Positions 35,711 through 47,543 of a DNA stretch of 64,000 bases are shown here, one piece after another; the first letter of the stretch is position 1; each line of letters opens with the position of its first letter. The notes below the pieces were generated by a model, which worked only from the letters and a program-made list of their open reading frames with translations, did not search any database and was not told the origin of the DNA. Location of the stretch: assembly GCF_002865585.1 (NCBI RefSeq), contig NZ_CP025581.1, positions 1,178,001 to 1,242,000 of the forward strand, written 5' to 3'. Both the position numbers and the translations under genes were made by a program. This stretch comes from Nocardioides houyundeii. GTDB taxonomy: Bacteria > Actinomycetota > Actinomycetes > Propionibacteriales > Nocardioidaceae.

Positions 35711-36967
35711 GTGTCACCCCTCGCTTCATACCGGCGGCTGCTCGACCTCGTCGGCCCGGCCTACGTCCTGGTCGCCTTCATCGGCCGTCTGCCCACCTCC
35801 ATGAGCCAGCTCGGCACCCTGGTGCTGATCTCCTCGACGACCGGGAGCTATGCCAGCGGCGGTCTGGCCGCCGGGGCCCTGGCGATCGCGAACGCTGTCG
35901 GCTCCCCGCTGGCCGGCGCCCTGTCGGACCGCCACGGGCAACGGCCCGTCGTCCTCGTCCAGTCCCTGCTCGGCGCCCTCGCCCTGGGCGTGCTGGTCAT
36001 CGCCGCGCACGCCGACTGCTCGACCCCGGTGCTGGTGCTGTGCGCTGCGGTCGCCGGGTCGCTGCTCCCTCAGGTCGGTCCGCTCTCCCGGGTGCGCTGG
36101 CGCCCGCTGGTCGCCGACTCCGGTGTGCACCACCGTCGTCTGCTGGACACCGCGTTCTCCTACGAAGGGGCAGCCGACGAGGCCTCGTTCGTGCTCGGTC
36201 CGGCGCTGGTCGGGACCGGGGTGGCGCTGATCTCGCCGGAGGCGGCGATGCTGATGGCCTCGGCGCTGCTGGTCGTCTTCGGATGCGCTTTCGCGCTGCA
36301 CCCCACCGCCCCCGGTGCCGTGCCGCGGCCCGCGCCGGGGACGGTGGTGGCCCGGGTGGTCACCCCGTTCTTCGTCGTCCTGCTGCTGGCCCTGATGTGT
36401 GTGGGGATGCTGTTCGGTGCCACCCAGACCGGCACCACGGTGATGGCCGACGCGGCGGGGGAGCCGGGGCTGGCGGGGCTGATCCACGCGGTGCTCGGGA
36501 TCGGCAGCGTGATCGCCGGGCTCGGCACCGCGCTGCTCCCGGAGTCCTTCGGCCACGCCCGCCGGATGCTCGTCTGCGCGGTGGCGCTGCTGGTGATGTC
36601 GCTGCCGCTGCTCGCGGTGGACAGCCTGACCGGCCTGGTGCTGGTGGTGCTGGCGCTCGGCTTCGGGGTCGCCCCCTACCTGATCAGCGTCTTCACCCTG
36701 GGGGAGCGGGCGCTGCCGCAGAGCCGGGCCAGCCTGGGGCTGAGCCTGCTGGCCAGTGCGGTCGGCCTGGGCTACGCGCTGGGGGCTGGTGCGGCTGGCC
36801 GGCTGGCCGACGCGCACGGCCACACCGCCGCCTTCACCGTCACCGTGGGCGCCATGGTGCTGGCCGTGGTGCTGGCCCTGGTGGTCCGGGCCCGGGACCG
36901 CTCGGGGCCCCAGGCCGCTGCCGGGTCAGCCGCGGAGCCGGCCCATCCACTCCTCGACGTCGTGTGA
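35711..36967 (+). CDS. MFS transporter
   Basis: This 418-residue protein has about twelve hydrophobic helices in two halves. The loop between helices two and three carries the MFS motif A variant GALSDRHGQRPVVL. GTG 35711 begins SPLASYRRLLDLVGPAYVLV, which matches the usual short cytoplasmic head. No substrate can be assigned; the arrangement resembles drug or metabolite exporters. Its end overlaps the convergent aminopeptidase gene by 42 bases. Confidence 0.85.
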   Translation: MSPLASYRRLLDLVGPAYVLVAFIGRLPTSMSQLGTLVLISSTTGSYASGGLAAGALAIANAVGSPLAGALSDRHGQRPVVLVQSLLGALALGVLVIAAHADCSTPVLVLCAAVAGSLLPQVGPLSRVRWRPLVADSGVHHRRLLDTAFSYEGAADEASFVLGPALVGTGVALISPEAAMLMASALLVVFGCAFALHPTAPGAVPRPAPGTVVARVVTPFFVVLLLALMCVGMLFGATQTGTTVMADAAGEPGLAGLIHAVLGIGSVIAGLGTALLPESFGHARRMLVCAVALLVMSLPLLAVDSLTGLVLVVLALGFGVAPYLISVFTLGERALPQSRASLGLSLLASAVGLGYALGAGAAGRLADAHGHTAAFTVTVGAMVLAVVLALVVRARDRSGPQAAAGSAAEPAHPLLDVV

Positions 36968-38362
36968 GGCGCGGGGGAGCGCGGCGCTGAGGTTGCGGCT
37001 GCCGTCGCCGGTCACCAGGATGTCGTCCTCGATCCTGATGCCGATCCCGCGCAGCTCCTCGGGCACCAGGAGGTCGTCGTCCTGGAAGTAGAGCCCCGGC
37101 TCCACGGTCAGGACCATGCCCTCGGCGAGGTCGGCCTTGGTGTAGGACTCCGGTGCGGCGCGTCCGCAGTCGTGCACGTCCATCCCGAGCATGTGCGAGG
37201 TGCCGTGCAGCGTCCACCGGGCGTAGACCTTGGAGTCGGGGTCCAGCGCCTCCTCGGCGGAGACCGGGAGCAGCCCCAGGTCGGAGAGCCCGTGGGCGAG
37301 CACCTCCATCGCCGCCTGGTGCGGCGCCAGGAAGGCCGCGCCCGGGCGGACCGCGGCGATGCCGCGCTCCTGGGCAGCCAGGACGAGCTCGTAGAGGTCG
37401 CGCTGGAGGTCGGTGAAGGTGCCGGAGACCGGAAGGGTCCTGGTCACGTCGGCGGTGTAGAGGTTGCGGCCCTCCACCCCCATGTCGAGCAGGATCAGCT
37501 CACCGGGCCTGACGGGCCCGCTGTTCTCGATCCAGTGCAGGGTCGTGGCGTGCGAGCCGCCGCCGACGATGGAGTCGTAGCCGATGTCGTTGCCCATCGC
37601 CCGGGCCCGGCGGAAGAAGGTGCCCTCCACCCAGCGCTCGCCGTACTCCAGCACCCGGTCCCACTCGCGCACCGAGTCCTCGAAGCCCAAGGTGGTGATG
37701 TCACAGGCCTCGGCCAGCTCGGCGACCTCCCAGTCGTCCTTGACCAGGCGCATCTCAGAGACCACCCGGGCCAGGTCGGTGTCCAAGGTGTCGTCCCCGG
37801 GGACCAGGGCGTCCACGGTGGCCGAGACGCCGCGGTGCACGCGGGTCTTGCCGGTCCCGGCGAGCGCGCCCGGCAGCTCGTCGACGTGCCGGACCTCCAG
37901 GCCCAGCGAGTCCGACATCTCCTCCAGTGATGGACGGGCTCCGGCCCAGAGCGCGCCGTACTGGCGGTCCCGGAAGAACTCGTCGGTCTCCCGCGAGGAG
38001 CGGGGCCTGGCGTAGAGCACCGCGTCGCCGTCCGCGAGCACCAGCACGGCATCGGTGCTCTGGTTGCCCGAATAGTAGGTGTGCGCGGTGTCGGGGCGGA
38101 AGCGGTAGTCGGTGTCGTTGGAGCGCACCTTGAAGGTGCCGGCGGGCAGCACGAGGCGCTCGCCGGGGAAGGCCTCGGCCAGGCGCGCCCGCCGGGCAGC
38201 GGCGCTGGCGGTCACCGGGTGCCGGGGGACCGTCGCCTCCCGCTCGCCCCAGCCGGTGCGCATGAAGGCGGCGTACGCCTCCGGCACCGCGGGGTCGTGG
38301 GACTCCGTCCGCGGCTGGGTCGTCGGTGTCGTGCCTGGCTGGGTCTGGGACTCCTCGCTCAC
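36926..38362 (-). CDS. pepP: Xaa-Pro aminopeptidase (aminopeptidase P)
   Basis: This 478-residue M24B metallopeptidase has an N-terminal creatinase-like domain and a C-terminal pita-bread domain. Metal ligands are visible in LLDMGVEGRN and YTADVTRT (two Asp), HGTSHMLGMDVHD (His), TVEPGLYF (Glu) and IRIEDDI (Glu). It removes N-terminal residues that precede proline. GTG 38362 is chosen as start, as the residues upstream (MTARRTVKS) are unlike the family. It overlaps the 3' end of the MFS gene. Confidence 0.92.
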   Translation of the reverse strand: MSEESQTQPGTTPTTQPRTESHDPAVPEAYAAFMRTGWGEREATVPRHPVTASAAARRARLAEAFPGERLVLPAGTFKVRSNDTDYRFRPDTAHTYYSGNQSTDAVLVLADGDAVLYARPRSSRETDEFFRDRQYGALWAGARPSLEEMSDSLGLEVRHVDELPGALAGTGKTRVHRGVSATVDALVPGDDTLDTDLARVVSEMRLVKDDWEVAELAEACDITTLGFEDSVREWDRVLEYGERWVEGTFFRRARAMGNDIGYDSIVGGGSHATTLHWIENSGPVRPGELILLDMGVEGRNLYTADVTRTLPVSGTFTDLQRDLYELVLAAQERGIAAVRPGAAFLAPHQAAMEVLAHGLSDLGLLPVSAEEALDPDSKVYARWTLHGTSHMLGMDVHDCGRAAPESYTKADLAEGMVLTVEPGLYFQDDDLLVPEELRGIGIRIEDDILVTGDGSRNLSAALPRASHDVEEWMGRLRG

Positions 38363-38396
38363 GGACTTCACTGTACGCCGCGCGGTCACGCCCCGT

Positions 38397-38402
38397 TAGG
38401 CT
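38397..38402 (+). promoter_or_regulatory. -10 box TAGGCT of the PrsW-like gene
   Basis: TAGGCT is seven bases before the ATG at 38410. Confidence 0.5.
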
Positions 38403-38409
38403 GCCGACC

Positions 38410-39530
38410 ATGTCCAGCCACCGTCGCCAGAGCGCTGCCTTCACGCTCGTGGTCACGCTGTTGGCGCTGCTGGGCGCGGCCGCGATGCTGCTGGTGATCG
38501 CGCTCTCCGGAGCACCCTCGTCGCTGGCCCTGGCCACGGTGCTGGCGTTCCTGCCGGTGGGACCCGTGGTGGGGGTGTTCCTGTGGTTGGACCGCTACGA
38601 GCCGGAGCCGCGCACGCTGCTGGCCGCGGGCGTGCTGTGGGGGGCCTTCGTCGCCACCGCCGCCGCGCTGGTGCTGCAGGGCCTCGGTGGGCTGTTCGGC
38701 GGGTTCGACGACTCCCAGATGCTCGCCGTCGTCGCCCCGGTCACCGAGGAGGCCACCAAGGGCCTGTTCCTGCTGCTCCTGCTGTGGTGGCGCCGGGCGG
38801 AGCTGGACGGCATCCTCGACGGAATCGTCTACGCGGGCATGGTCGGCATCGGGTTCGCCTTCATCGAGAACATCCTCTACCTGGCGGCCGCGTACGACGG
38901 CACCGACGGCCTGGGCCCGGGCGGCACCGAGGCGTTGACGGCCACCTTCGTGGTCCGCTGCCTGGTCAGCCCGTTCGCCCACCCGCTCTTCACCGCGTTC
39001 ACCGGCATCGGCGTGGGCATCGCGGTCGGCAGCCGTCGGCCGCTGGTGCGCGTGCTGGCGCCCCTGGCTGGGTACCTGGTGGCTGTGCTCACCCATGGCC
39101 TCTGGAACGCCTCCGCCATCGGTGGCCTTGAGCAGTTCGCCACGGTCTACCTGACCATGATGGCGCCCGGCTTCGCCGCGCTCATCGCCTTCGTGATCTG
39201 GCTGCGCCGTTCCGAGCGCACCATGCTGACCCGGGCGCTGCAGGACGCAGCCGCCCGCGGGCTGCTCCCGGCCTCCGACATCGGCTGGCTCGTGGACCTG
39301 AGAGCGCGCCGCGAGGCCCGGGCCTACGCCCGCCAGCACGGGGGAGCCCGCGCGGAGCGGGCGATGCGGGAGTACCAGCAGTCGGCGATCGAGCTGGGCT
39401 TCCTGCATCATCGGTACCTGCGCGGCACCCCGCCCCCGACTTCGCAGCCCGCGGCCAGCGCTTCATCACCCGGCTGGGTGCGGTGCGCCCTTACATCTCC
39501 TTCCCCGGACAGGTGGTCCCCACACGATGA
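38410..39530 (+). CDS. PrsW-family intramembrane metalloprotease, apparent C-terminal frameshift
   Basis: This multi-helix membrane protein carries the PrsW motifs: the paired Glu in VTEEATKGL, GFAFIENILY, HPLFTAFTG and HGLWNASA. These form the glutamic intramembrane protease site that cleaves membrane regulators such as anti-sigma factors. At CCCCC (39433-39437) the frame slips. Adding one C gives the tail DFAARGQRFITRLG and VRPYISFPGQVVPTR, with TGA (39528-39530) overlapping the next ATG as ATGA. The repaired protein has 373 residues and is coupled to the dynamin-like genes. Confidence 0.85.
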
Positions 39531-41290
39531 GCGAGTCCTCGAGCCCCGAGACGGGCATCGACAGCACCCAGATGCTCACGGCACTGGTGCAGCTGCGCGG
39601 TGCCCTGCAGGGGGCCACGCTGCCGCTGGAGGTGCCCGGCGTCGCGGAGAGCCGCAAGGCGCGCGCCGACATGATCGCCCAGCTGGAGGACTACGTCATC
39701 CCGCGGCTGATGACCATCGAGGCCCCGATGCTCGCCGTGGTGGGTGGCTCCACCGGCGCCGGCAAGTCGACGCTGGTCAACTCGCTGGTCGGCCACCGGG
39801 TGACCGAGCCGGGGGTGCTGCGGCCCACCACCCGCTCCCCGGTGCTGGTGCACAATCCCGAGGACGCCCAGTGGTTCGGCCAGGACCGGCTGCTGCCCGA
39901 GCTGGAGCGGGTCAGCTCCGCCACCAACGACCCGCACGCCCTCCAGCTCGTCCCGTCGGAGACAGTCCCGGCCGGACTGGCGATCCTGGACGCCCCCGAC
40001 ATCGACTCGGTCGAGGAGGCCAACCGGACGCTGGCCGCCCAGCTGCTCGCGGCGGCCGACCTGTGGCTCTTCGTCACCTCCGCCGCGCGGTACGCCGACC
40101 AGGTGCCGTGGGACTTCCTGCGTGAGGCGGCCGAGCGCTCCGCCGCGGTGGCGATCGTGCTCGACCGCACGCCCGACGACGCGATCGAGACCGTCTCCAC
40201 GCACCTGGCCCGGATGCTGGCCAGTCGTGGGCTCAAGGACTCTCCGTTGTTCACGGTCACCGAGGAGCACATCTCCGAGACCGGGCTGCTGCCTGTCGCC
40301 GCGGTGGCGGCGATCCGGGGCTGGCTGGAGTCGCTGGCCGCGGACGCCGAGGCGCGTGCCGGCGTGGTGCGCCAGACCCTGGAGGGCGCCATCCGCACGG
40401 TCGCCCGTCGTACCCACGAGGTGGCGGACGCGGAGACCGAGCAGGCCGAGGTGCTGCGCCGGCTCCGCGAGGACGTCGACAAGGCCTACGACGCCGGGGT
40501 GGCCGGGGTGACCGCGGCGTCGGCCGACGGCACGCTGCTGCGCGGCGAGGTGCTCGCGCGGTGGCAGGAGTTCGTCGGCACCGGCGAGCTGCTGCGCTCC
40601 TTGGAGACCCGCGTGGGGTGGCTGCGCGACCGGGTGGTCAACGCCATCAAGGGCAAGCCCCAGCAGGCCGAGCGGGTCACGGTCGCGGTCGAGTCGGGCC
40701 TGGAGACCCTGCTGCTCGAGCACGCCGAGGCGGCTGCCGAGCGGGCCGAGGCCTCCTGGCAGTCGGTGGCCTCCGGCCAGGCCCTGCTCGCGGACGCGGG
40801 GGAGGACCTGGGGCGGGCCTCGCGCGACTTCCGGCGCAAGACCGAGCGGGCGGTGCGGGACTGGCAGGCCGACGTGCTGGAGATGGTGCGCACCGAGGGT
40901 GCCGACAAGCGCTCCACGGCCCGCTTCCTGGCCTACGGCGTCAACGGTCTGTCGGTGGCCCTGATGGTCGTGGTCTTCGCCCACACCGGCGGAGCGCTGG
41001 TGGGCGCGGAGGCCGGCATCGCCGGCGGTGGCGCGCTGCTGGGACAGAAGCTGCTGGAAGCGGTCTTCGGCGACCAGGCCGTGCGGACGCTGGCCGAGCG
41101 GGCCCGTCAGGACCTGGAACGCCGGGTGGACGAGCTCTTCGACGCGGAGCGCCGGCGCTACCTCGACCTGCTGGACTCCCTCAAGGTGACGCCGGGCTCC
41201 GCGGAGACGCTGCGCACCTGCGCGCGTCGGGTCGACGACCTGCGCTTCGCGCTGCTGGGTCGCAACGAGGCGGACCAGAGCGGGTCGTGA
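39527..41290 (+). CDS. Dynamin-like GTPase, first of a pair
   Basis: This is a 587-residue GTPase. The P-loop GGSTGAGKST lies at about residues 73-82, switch/G3 is LDAPDIDSVEEA near 156, and the G4-type stretch is VLDRTPDD. Long helical segments follow and a hydrophobic pair near residues 470-500 (GVNGLSVALMVVVFAHTGGA, then AGIAGGGALLGQKL) would anchor it in the membrane. This architecture matches bacterial dynamin-like proteins. In Streptomyces a DynA/DynB pair stabilises division septa; homology to that pair is inferred from layout. It overlaps the PrsW-like gene by four bases. Confidence 0.8.
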   Translation: MSESSSPETGIDSTQMLTALVQLRGALQGATLPLEVPGVAESRKARADMIAQLEDYVIPRLMTIEAPMLAVVGGSTGAGKSTLVNSLVGHRVTEPGVLRPTTRSPVLVHNPEDAQWFGQDRLLPELERVSSATNDPHALQLVPSETVPAGLAILDAPDIDSVEEANRTLAAQLLAAADLWLFVTSAARYADQVPWDFLREAAERSAAVAIVLDRTPDDAIETVSTHLARMLASRGLKDSPLFTVTEEHISETGLLPVAAVAAIRGWLESLAADAEARAGVVRQTLEGAIRTVARRTHEVADAETEQAEVLRRLREDVDKAYDAGVAGVTAASADGTLLRGEVLARWQEFVGTGELLRSLETRVGWLRDRVVNAIKGKPQQAERVTVAVESGLETLLLEHAEAAAERAEASWQSVASGQALLADAGEDLGRASRDFRRKTERAVRDWQADVLEMVRTEGADKRSTARFLAYGVNGLSVALMVVVFAHTGGALVGAEAGIAGGGALLGQKLLEAVFGDQAVRTLAERARQDLERRVDELFDAERRRYLDLLDSLKVTPGSAETLRTCARRVDDLRFALLGRNEADQSGS

Positions 41291-41351
41291 GCATCCCGGA
41301 CGGGCGCACTACTGTTGGCCCACGAACCCATTCATCTCGGCTGAGGACACG

Positions 41352-43004
41352 ATGACGTCACTTCTCGAGGGCGCCAAGAAGCTGGTGACCCGTGGCTCCG
41401 ACATCGGCGGGCGCCTCGCCGGGCTGGAACAGGCCGTCACGTCTTCGGCTGGACGGCTCGACGACTCGGTGGTGGACGAGGCCTCCGCGGTGGTCACCCG
41501 CGCCGGCACCCGGCTCAAGCTCTCCGCGGACCACACGGTCGTCGCCCTGGCCGGAGCCACCGGCTCGGGCAAGTCCTCCACGTTCAACGCCCTGACCGAG
41601 CTCGAGCTCAGTGCCGTCGGGGTGCGCCGTCCCACCACGTCGTGGGCCACCGCCTGCGTCTGGGGCACCGAGGGTGCGCCGGAGCTGCTGGAGTGGCTCG
41701 GCATCCCGTCCCGGCACCAGGTCACCCGCGACAACCTGCTCAGTGCCGGCTCGAAGCATCCGCTGGAGGGCGTGGTCCTGCTGGACCTGCCCGACCACGA
41801 CTCCACCGAGGTCTCCCACCACCTCGAGGTGGACCGGCTGGTCCGGCTGGCCGACATGCTCATCTGGGTGCTGGACCCGCAGAAGTACGCCGACGCCGCG
41901 ATCCACGACCGCTACCTCGCGCCGCTGGCCACCCACCAGGACGTCATGCTGGTGGTGCTCAACCAGATCGACCGGGTGCCGCAGGAGCGCCGCTCCGCGA
42001 TGGTCGAGGACGTGCGGCGACTGCTCGTCGCCGACGGGCTCACGGGTGTTCCGGTGCTGGCGGTCAGCGCCCGGGAGGGCACCGGCATGGACGAGCTGCG
42101 CGACGAGATCGCCCGCAAGGTCGCCAGCAAGAAGGTCACCAAGCAGCGCCTGGACGCAGACCTCCGCGCGGCTGCCGCCCGGATGGCCGAGCTCACCGGC
42201 AACGCGAAGACCCCGTCGCTGCCCCGGGAGCGGGTGGCGGCCCTGGAGGACGCCTTCGCCGAGGCAGCCGGTGCGCCGACCGTGGTCCGGGCGGTCGAGG
42301 ACTCAACCCGGATCCGCGCCAACCGGGCCACCGGCTGGCCGGTCACCGCGTGGGTGACCAAGCTCAAGCCCGATCCGCTGAAGCGCCTGCACCTCGACCT
42401 GGGCGCCGCGGGCAAGGAGCTCACCGGCTCGGCGCGAACCTCGGTGCCCACCGCCAACCAGGTCCAGCGCGCCAAGGTCGACAGCGAGGTGCGCTCGCTG
42501 GTCGACGAGGTCTCGGTGGACCTCAGGCCGTCCTGGGCGAACGCGGTGCGCCAGGCCTCGGTCTCCCGCCTTCCCGACCTGGGGGACCGGCTGGACAAGG
42601 CGTTGGCCGCCACCGACCTCGGCGCGGAGCGGATCCCCGCCTGGGCAGGACTGGTGCGAGTCCTGCAGTGGCTGCTCATCGTCTCGGCGGCGGTCGGCGC
42701 GGTCTGGCTCGGTGTCCTGGCGTTGGGCTCCTACGCGCGGTTGCCGGAGGTGCCCACCCCCGAGTGGCGCGGCTTCCCGGTCCCCACCCTGCTGCTGCTG
42801 GGCGGTGTCGGGCTCGGCATCCTGCTGGCTCTGCTGTGCCGGGTGCTGGTCTCCCTGACCGCCCGACGCCGCGCCCGGTCCGCCGACCGGCGGCTGCGGG
42901 AGGCGATCGGGCAGGTCTCCGAGGAGCTGGTCATCGAGCCGGTGCGGACCGAGCTGGCGGCCTACTCCGCGACGCGCGACGGTCTCGCCGAGGTGCTGCG
43001 CTGA
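41352..43004 (+). CDS. Dynamin-like/YfjP-type GTPase, second of a pair
   Basis: This 550-residue GTPase has P-loop GATGSGKSS (about residues 68-76), G3 LLDLPDHDS and a G4-like NQID. The C-terminal region has two transmembrane helices (VLQWLLIVSAAVGAVWLGVL and LLLLGGVGLGILLALLCRVL), then a charged helix. A ribosome binding site (GAGGACACG) precedes the ATG and a -10-like TACTGT lies about 40 bases upstream. Together with the preceding GTPase it makes a membrane-bound pair of the kind seen in actinobacterial cell division. Confidence 0.8.
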   Translation: MTSLLEGAKKLVTRGSDIGGRLAGLEQAVTSSAGRLDDSVVDEASAVVTRAGTRLKLSADHTVVALAGATGSGKSSTFNALTELELSAVGVRRPTTSWATACVWGTEGAPELLEWLGIPSRHQVTRDNLLSAGSKHPLEGVVLLDLPDHDSTEVSHHLEVDRLVRLADMLIWVLDPQKYADAAIHDRYLAPLATHQDVMLVVLNQIDRVPQERRSAMVEDVRRLLVADGLTGVPVLAVSAREGTGMDELRDEIARKVASKKVTKQRLDADLRAAAARMAELTGNAKTPSLPRERVAALEDAFAEAAGAPTVVRAVEDSTRIRANRATGWPVTAWVTKLKPDPLKRLHLDLGAAGKELTGSARTSVPTANQVQRAKVDSEVRSLVDEVSVDLRPSWANAVRQASVSRLPDLGDRLDKALAATDLGAERIPAWAGLVRVLQWLLIVSAAVGAVWLGVLALGSYARLPEVPTPEWRGFPVPTLLLLGGVGLGILLALLCRVLVSLTARRRARSADRRLREAIGQVSEELVIEPVRTELAAYSATRDGLAEVLR

Positions 43005-43143
43005 CCTGCTGACGTCCACAGGCGGCGCGGCGGCGGAGTTCTCCACAGCGCGCCCGCCGTACGGCGCTCGGCCCTGCGGGGCTGCAGCAGGGTGGTCGTC
43101 GACGGGGCAGGGCGCCGCGTCGGCGACAGGCACAGGAGCGCAC

Positions 43144-43626
43144 ATGAACGACAGCATGATCACCTTCAGCGGCTGGGTCGGGTCCGAGGTCACCCTCACC
43201 GAGGCCGGTGCCGGAGCGGCCGTGGCGAGCTTCCGGGTGGGCAGCACGCCGCGTCGCTACCGCGGCGGGCAGTGGGAGGACGGCGAGACCATCTGGTACG
43301 CCGTGAAGGCCTGGCGCACCCTGGCCCTCAACGTGGGCGCGTCGGTGCGCACCGGGGACCCGGTGGTCGTCTCGGGCAAGCTCGTCGCCGACGTGTGGAA
43401 GCGCGAGGACGGCACGGTCTCCACGCGCTACGTCGTGGTCGCATCCTCGGTGGGCCACGACCTGACCCGCGGCACCAGCGAGTTCCGGCGCGCCAAGGCG
43501 CCCGAGCCCGCCGTGGGGGTGGAGGACGACGCGGTGCGGGCGGTCCTGCACTCCTACGAGGAGGGTGGGCCGCGTCTGGACAGCAACGGTCAGGCGGTGA
43601 CCGCGGTGCAGGAGCCGGCTGCCTGA
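43144..43626 (+). CDS. ssb: Single-stranded DNA-binding protein
   Basis: This 160-residue protein has an OB-fold (FSGWVGSEVTLTEAG, ASFRVGSTPRRYRGG, WYAVKAWRTLALNV, KLVADVWKREDGTVS). The C-terminal tail lacks the clean DDxxF tip of the main replicative SSB, so this is probably the second, accessory SSB of actinomycetes that is linked to recombination or competence-like functions. It stands between the GTPase pair and ettA. Confidence 0.85.
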   Translation: MNDSMITFSGWVGSEVTLTEAGAGAAVASFRVGSTPRRYRGGQWEDGETIWYAVKAWRTLALNVGASVRTGDPVVVSGKLVADVWKREDGTVSTRYVVVASSVGHDLTRGTSEFRRAKAPEPAVGVEDDAVRAVLHSYEEGGPRLDSNGQAVTAVQEPAA

Positions 43627-43697
43627 GGTCGAGCCGGGACTCGCGGGGCGCCACCGGTCGCTGAGCCGCCGGTGGCCGGTGCCGGGCCTCGCACCGG

Positions 43698-43703
43698 TAG
43701 GCT
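43698..43703 (+). promoter_or_regulatory. -10 box TAGGCT of ettA
   Basis: TAGGCT is eight bases before the ATG at 43712. Confidence 0.45.
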
Positions 43704-43711
43704 CACTGACC

Positions 43712-45394
<1,683 letters not shown>

Positions 45395-45404
45395 TCCCGG
45401 TGAG

Positions 45405-45446
45405 ACGACGATGCCCCCGACCGGAGACGGTCGGGGGCATCGTCGT
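45405..45446. terminator. Strong bidirectional terminator between ettA and the MarR gene
   Basis: ACGACGATGCCCCCGACC pairs perfectly over 18 bases with 45429-45446 around a 6-base loop. It separates two convergent genes. Confidence 0.8.
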
Positions 45447-45464
45447 CCCGCGGACGCGAGGACG

Positions 45465-45962
45465 TCAGTCCGCCTGGCGCAGCTCCATCTCGGGGTGCGC
45501 CGCGATCAGGTGGTCCGCCACGGCGTTCATCACGCGTCCGGCCGCCGCGAAGTCAGCGGGGGAGACCAGGTCCACCAGGTTCTGACGGACCCCGGCGACG
45601 TGCACGGGCGCCGCCCGCTGGAGCAGCTCCATCCCCTTGTCGGTCATGGTGGCGAACACGCCCCGGCCGTCCTCGGGAGAGGCACGGCGTACGACGTACC
45701 CGGCCTTCTCCATGCGGTCGATGGTGTGGGTGACCCGGCTGCGGCTGTGGGCCAGGGCGTCGGCGAGCTGGGCCATCCGCATCGAGTGCCCCTCGCGCTC
45801 GGAGAGGCGCACCAGGATCTCGTACTCGGTGAGGGAGATCTCGAAGGAGCGGCGCAGGTCGTCGTCGAGCCGGTCCAGCAGCAGCGTGTGGCCCAGCAGC
45901 ACGGCGCGCCACGCCCGCTGCTGGTCCTCGTCGAGCCAGCGAACTTCCCCCCGAGTAGTCAT
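45465..45962 (-). CDS. MarR-family transcriptional regulator
   Basis: This 165-residue winged-helix regulator has a recognition region [20 protein letters not shown] and a wing with [22 protein letters not shown] 45962 is the first suitable start. It probably represses its own or nearby genes in response to small aromatic or drug-like ligands; target operators are not recognised. It lies downstream of the thiolase gene on the same strand. Confidence 0.9.
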   Translation of the reverse strand: MTTRGEVRWLDEDQQRAWRAVLLGHTLLLDRLDDDLRRSFEISLTEYEILVRLSEREGHSMRMAQLADALAHSRSRVTHTIDRMEKAGYVVRRASPEDGRGVFATMTDKGMELLQRAAPVHVAGVRQNLVDLVSPADFAAAGRVMNAVADHLIAAHPEMELRQAD

Positions 45963-46017
45963 GGGCACGACCTTAACGGCTGCCCGGGTGTCGACGCGCC
46001 GGTCCCGGTACGCGCGA

Positions 46018-46048
46018 ACGCCCGGCCGCCACGAGGGCGACCGGGCGT
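46018..46048. terminator. Possible terminator after the thiolase gene
   Basis: ACGCCCGG (46018-46025) pairs with CCGGGCGT (46041-46048) with partial pairing inside. No T-run is present. It lies 43 bases past the thiolase stop. Confidence 0.35.
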
Positions 46049-46090
46049 CCGGTGGTCCTGCCCGCCGGCGTCGCAGGCGGACCGGGTGAC

Positions 46091-47305
46091 TCAGATGCGC
46101 TCGAGGATCAGGGCCATGCCCTGGCCGCCACCGACGCACATGGTGATCAGGCCGGTGGACTTGTCGTGCCACTCCAGGCTGTTGAGCATGGTGTTCTGCA
46201 GCCGGGCGCCGGTCATGCCGAACGGGTGGCCGATCGCGATCGCGCCGCCGTTGACGTTGAGCCGGTCCAGGTCGATCCCGAGCTCCTGGTAGGAGGGGAC
46301 GACCTGAGCGGCGAAGGCCTCGTTGAGCTCGACCAGGTCGATGTCGCCGATGCTCATGCTGGCGTTGGCCAGGGCGCGCTTGGTGGCCTCCACCGGGCCC
46401 AGGCCCATGATCTCGGGGGAGAGGCCGCTGACGCCGGTGGACACGATGCGCGCCAGCGGGGTGAGGCCGAGCTCGGCTGCCTTGGTGTCGGACATGATGA
46501 CCACGGCCGCCGCGCCGTCGTTCAGCGGGCAGCAGTTGCCGGCGGTGACCACCCCGTCGGGGCGGAAGACCGGCTGCAGCTGGGAGATGGCCTCGTAGGT
46601 GACTCCGGCGCGGGGGCCGTCGTCGGCCTGCACCACGGTGCCGTCGGGAAGGGTGATCGGGGTGATCTCCCGGGTCCAGAAGCCGTCCTTGATCGCCTGC
46701 TCGGTGAGGTTCTGGCTGCGCACGGCGAACTCGTCGAGCTCCTTGCGCTCCACGCCGCGCAGCCGGGCGACGTTCTCCGCGGTCTGGCCCATGGTGATGT
46801 AGGCGTCCGGCAGCTGGCCGTCCTGCCTCGGGTCGTGCCAGTCCTGGCCGCCCTTGGCGTACTCGGCGGTGCGGGACTGGGCCTCGTCGAAGATCGGGTT
46901 GACGGTGTGCGGGATGTGGTCGGAGGTGCCCTTGGCGAAGCGGGAGACGGTCTCGACGCCGGCCGAGATGAACACGTCACCCTCACCGGCCTTGATCGCG
47001 TGGAATGCCATGCGGGTGGTCTGCACCGAGGAGGCGCAGTAGCGGGTGATGGTGGCGCCGGGGACCTGGTCCATCCCGTTGAGGACGTTGACGATGCGCC
47101 CCATGTTGTTGCCGCTCTCGCCACCGGGCAGGCCGCACCCGAGGTAGAGGTCGTCCACGGTGTTGGCGTCCAGCTCGGGGATCTTGTCCAGGGCGGCCCG
47201 GACGATGAGGGCCGCCAGGTCGTCGGGCCGGAAGTCCTTCAGGGACCCCTTGTTGGCTCGGCCGATGGGACTACGAGCGGCTGAAACGATCACTGCCTCG
47301 GGCAT
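46091..47305 (-). CDS. fadA: Acetyl-CoA C-acyltransferase (thiolase)
   Basis: This 404-residue thiolase has the nucleophile Cys in RYCASSVQT (about residue 88), the Asn-Glu region [10 protein letters not shown], the His in [10 protein letters not shown] and the second Cys in [10 protein letters not shown]. It cleaves 3-ketoacyl-CoA in beta-oxidation or, in reverse, condenses acetyl-CoA. No partner fadB is adjacent, so the pathway is open. Confidence 0.92.
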   Translation of the reverse strand: MPEAVIVSAARSPIGRANKGSLKDFRPDDLAALIVRAALDKIPELDANTVDDLYLGCGLPGGESGNNMGRIVNVLNGMDQVPGATITRYCASSVQTTRMAFHAIKAGEGDVFISAGVETVSRFAKGTSDHIPHTVNPIFDEAQSRTAEYAKGGQDWHDPRQDGQLPDAYITMGQTAENVARLRGVERKELDEFAVRSQNLTEQAIKDGFWTREITPITLPDGTVVQADDGPRAGVTYEAISQLQPVFRPDGVVTAGNCCPLNDGAAAVVIMSDTKAAELGLTPLARIVSTGVSGLSPEIMGLGPVEATKRALANASMSIGDIDLVELNEAFAAQVVPSYQELGIDLDRLNVNGGAIAIGHPFGMTGARLQNTMLNSLEWHDKSTGLITMCVGGGQGMALILERI

Positions 47306-47543
47306 TGACTCTCCGATCTGGGCGGATGCTGACGCGACTCAGCCTACGGGGTGTGGGGGCAAGTGCTGGGGAGCGTCGAGCACGTGGTCCAGCGTTGCCG
47401 GCTGATCTGTGGCGGGGCGCCCGAGGGCCGTCTGGCACCGCGCCCAGAGCCGCCGCGTGCAGGTGGCTGCACCCCGCTCAGACGGTCGGCATCGTGCTGG
47501 ACCCGTGCTCCGGGATCCGACCAGGGTCTGACAGCATCGCGGG

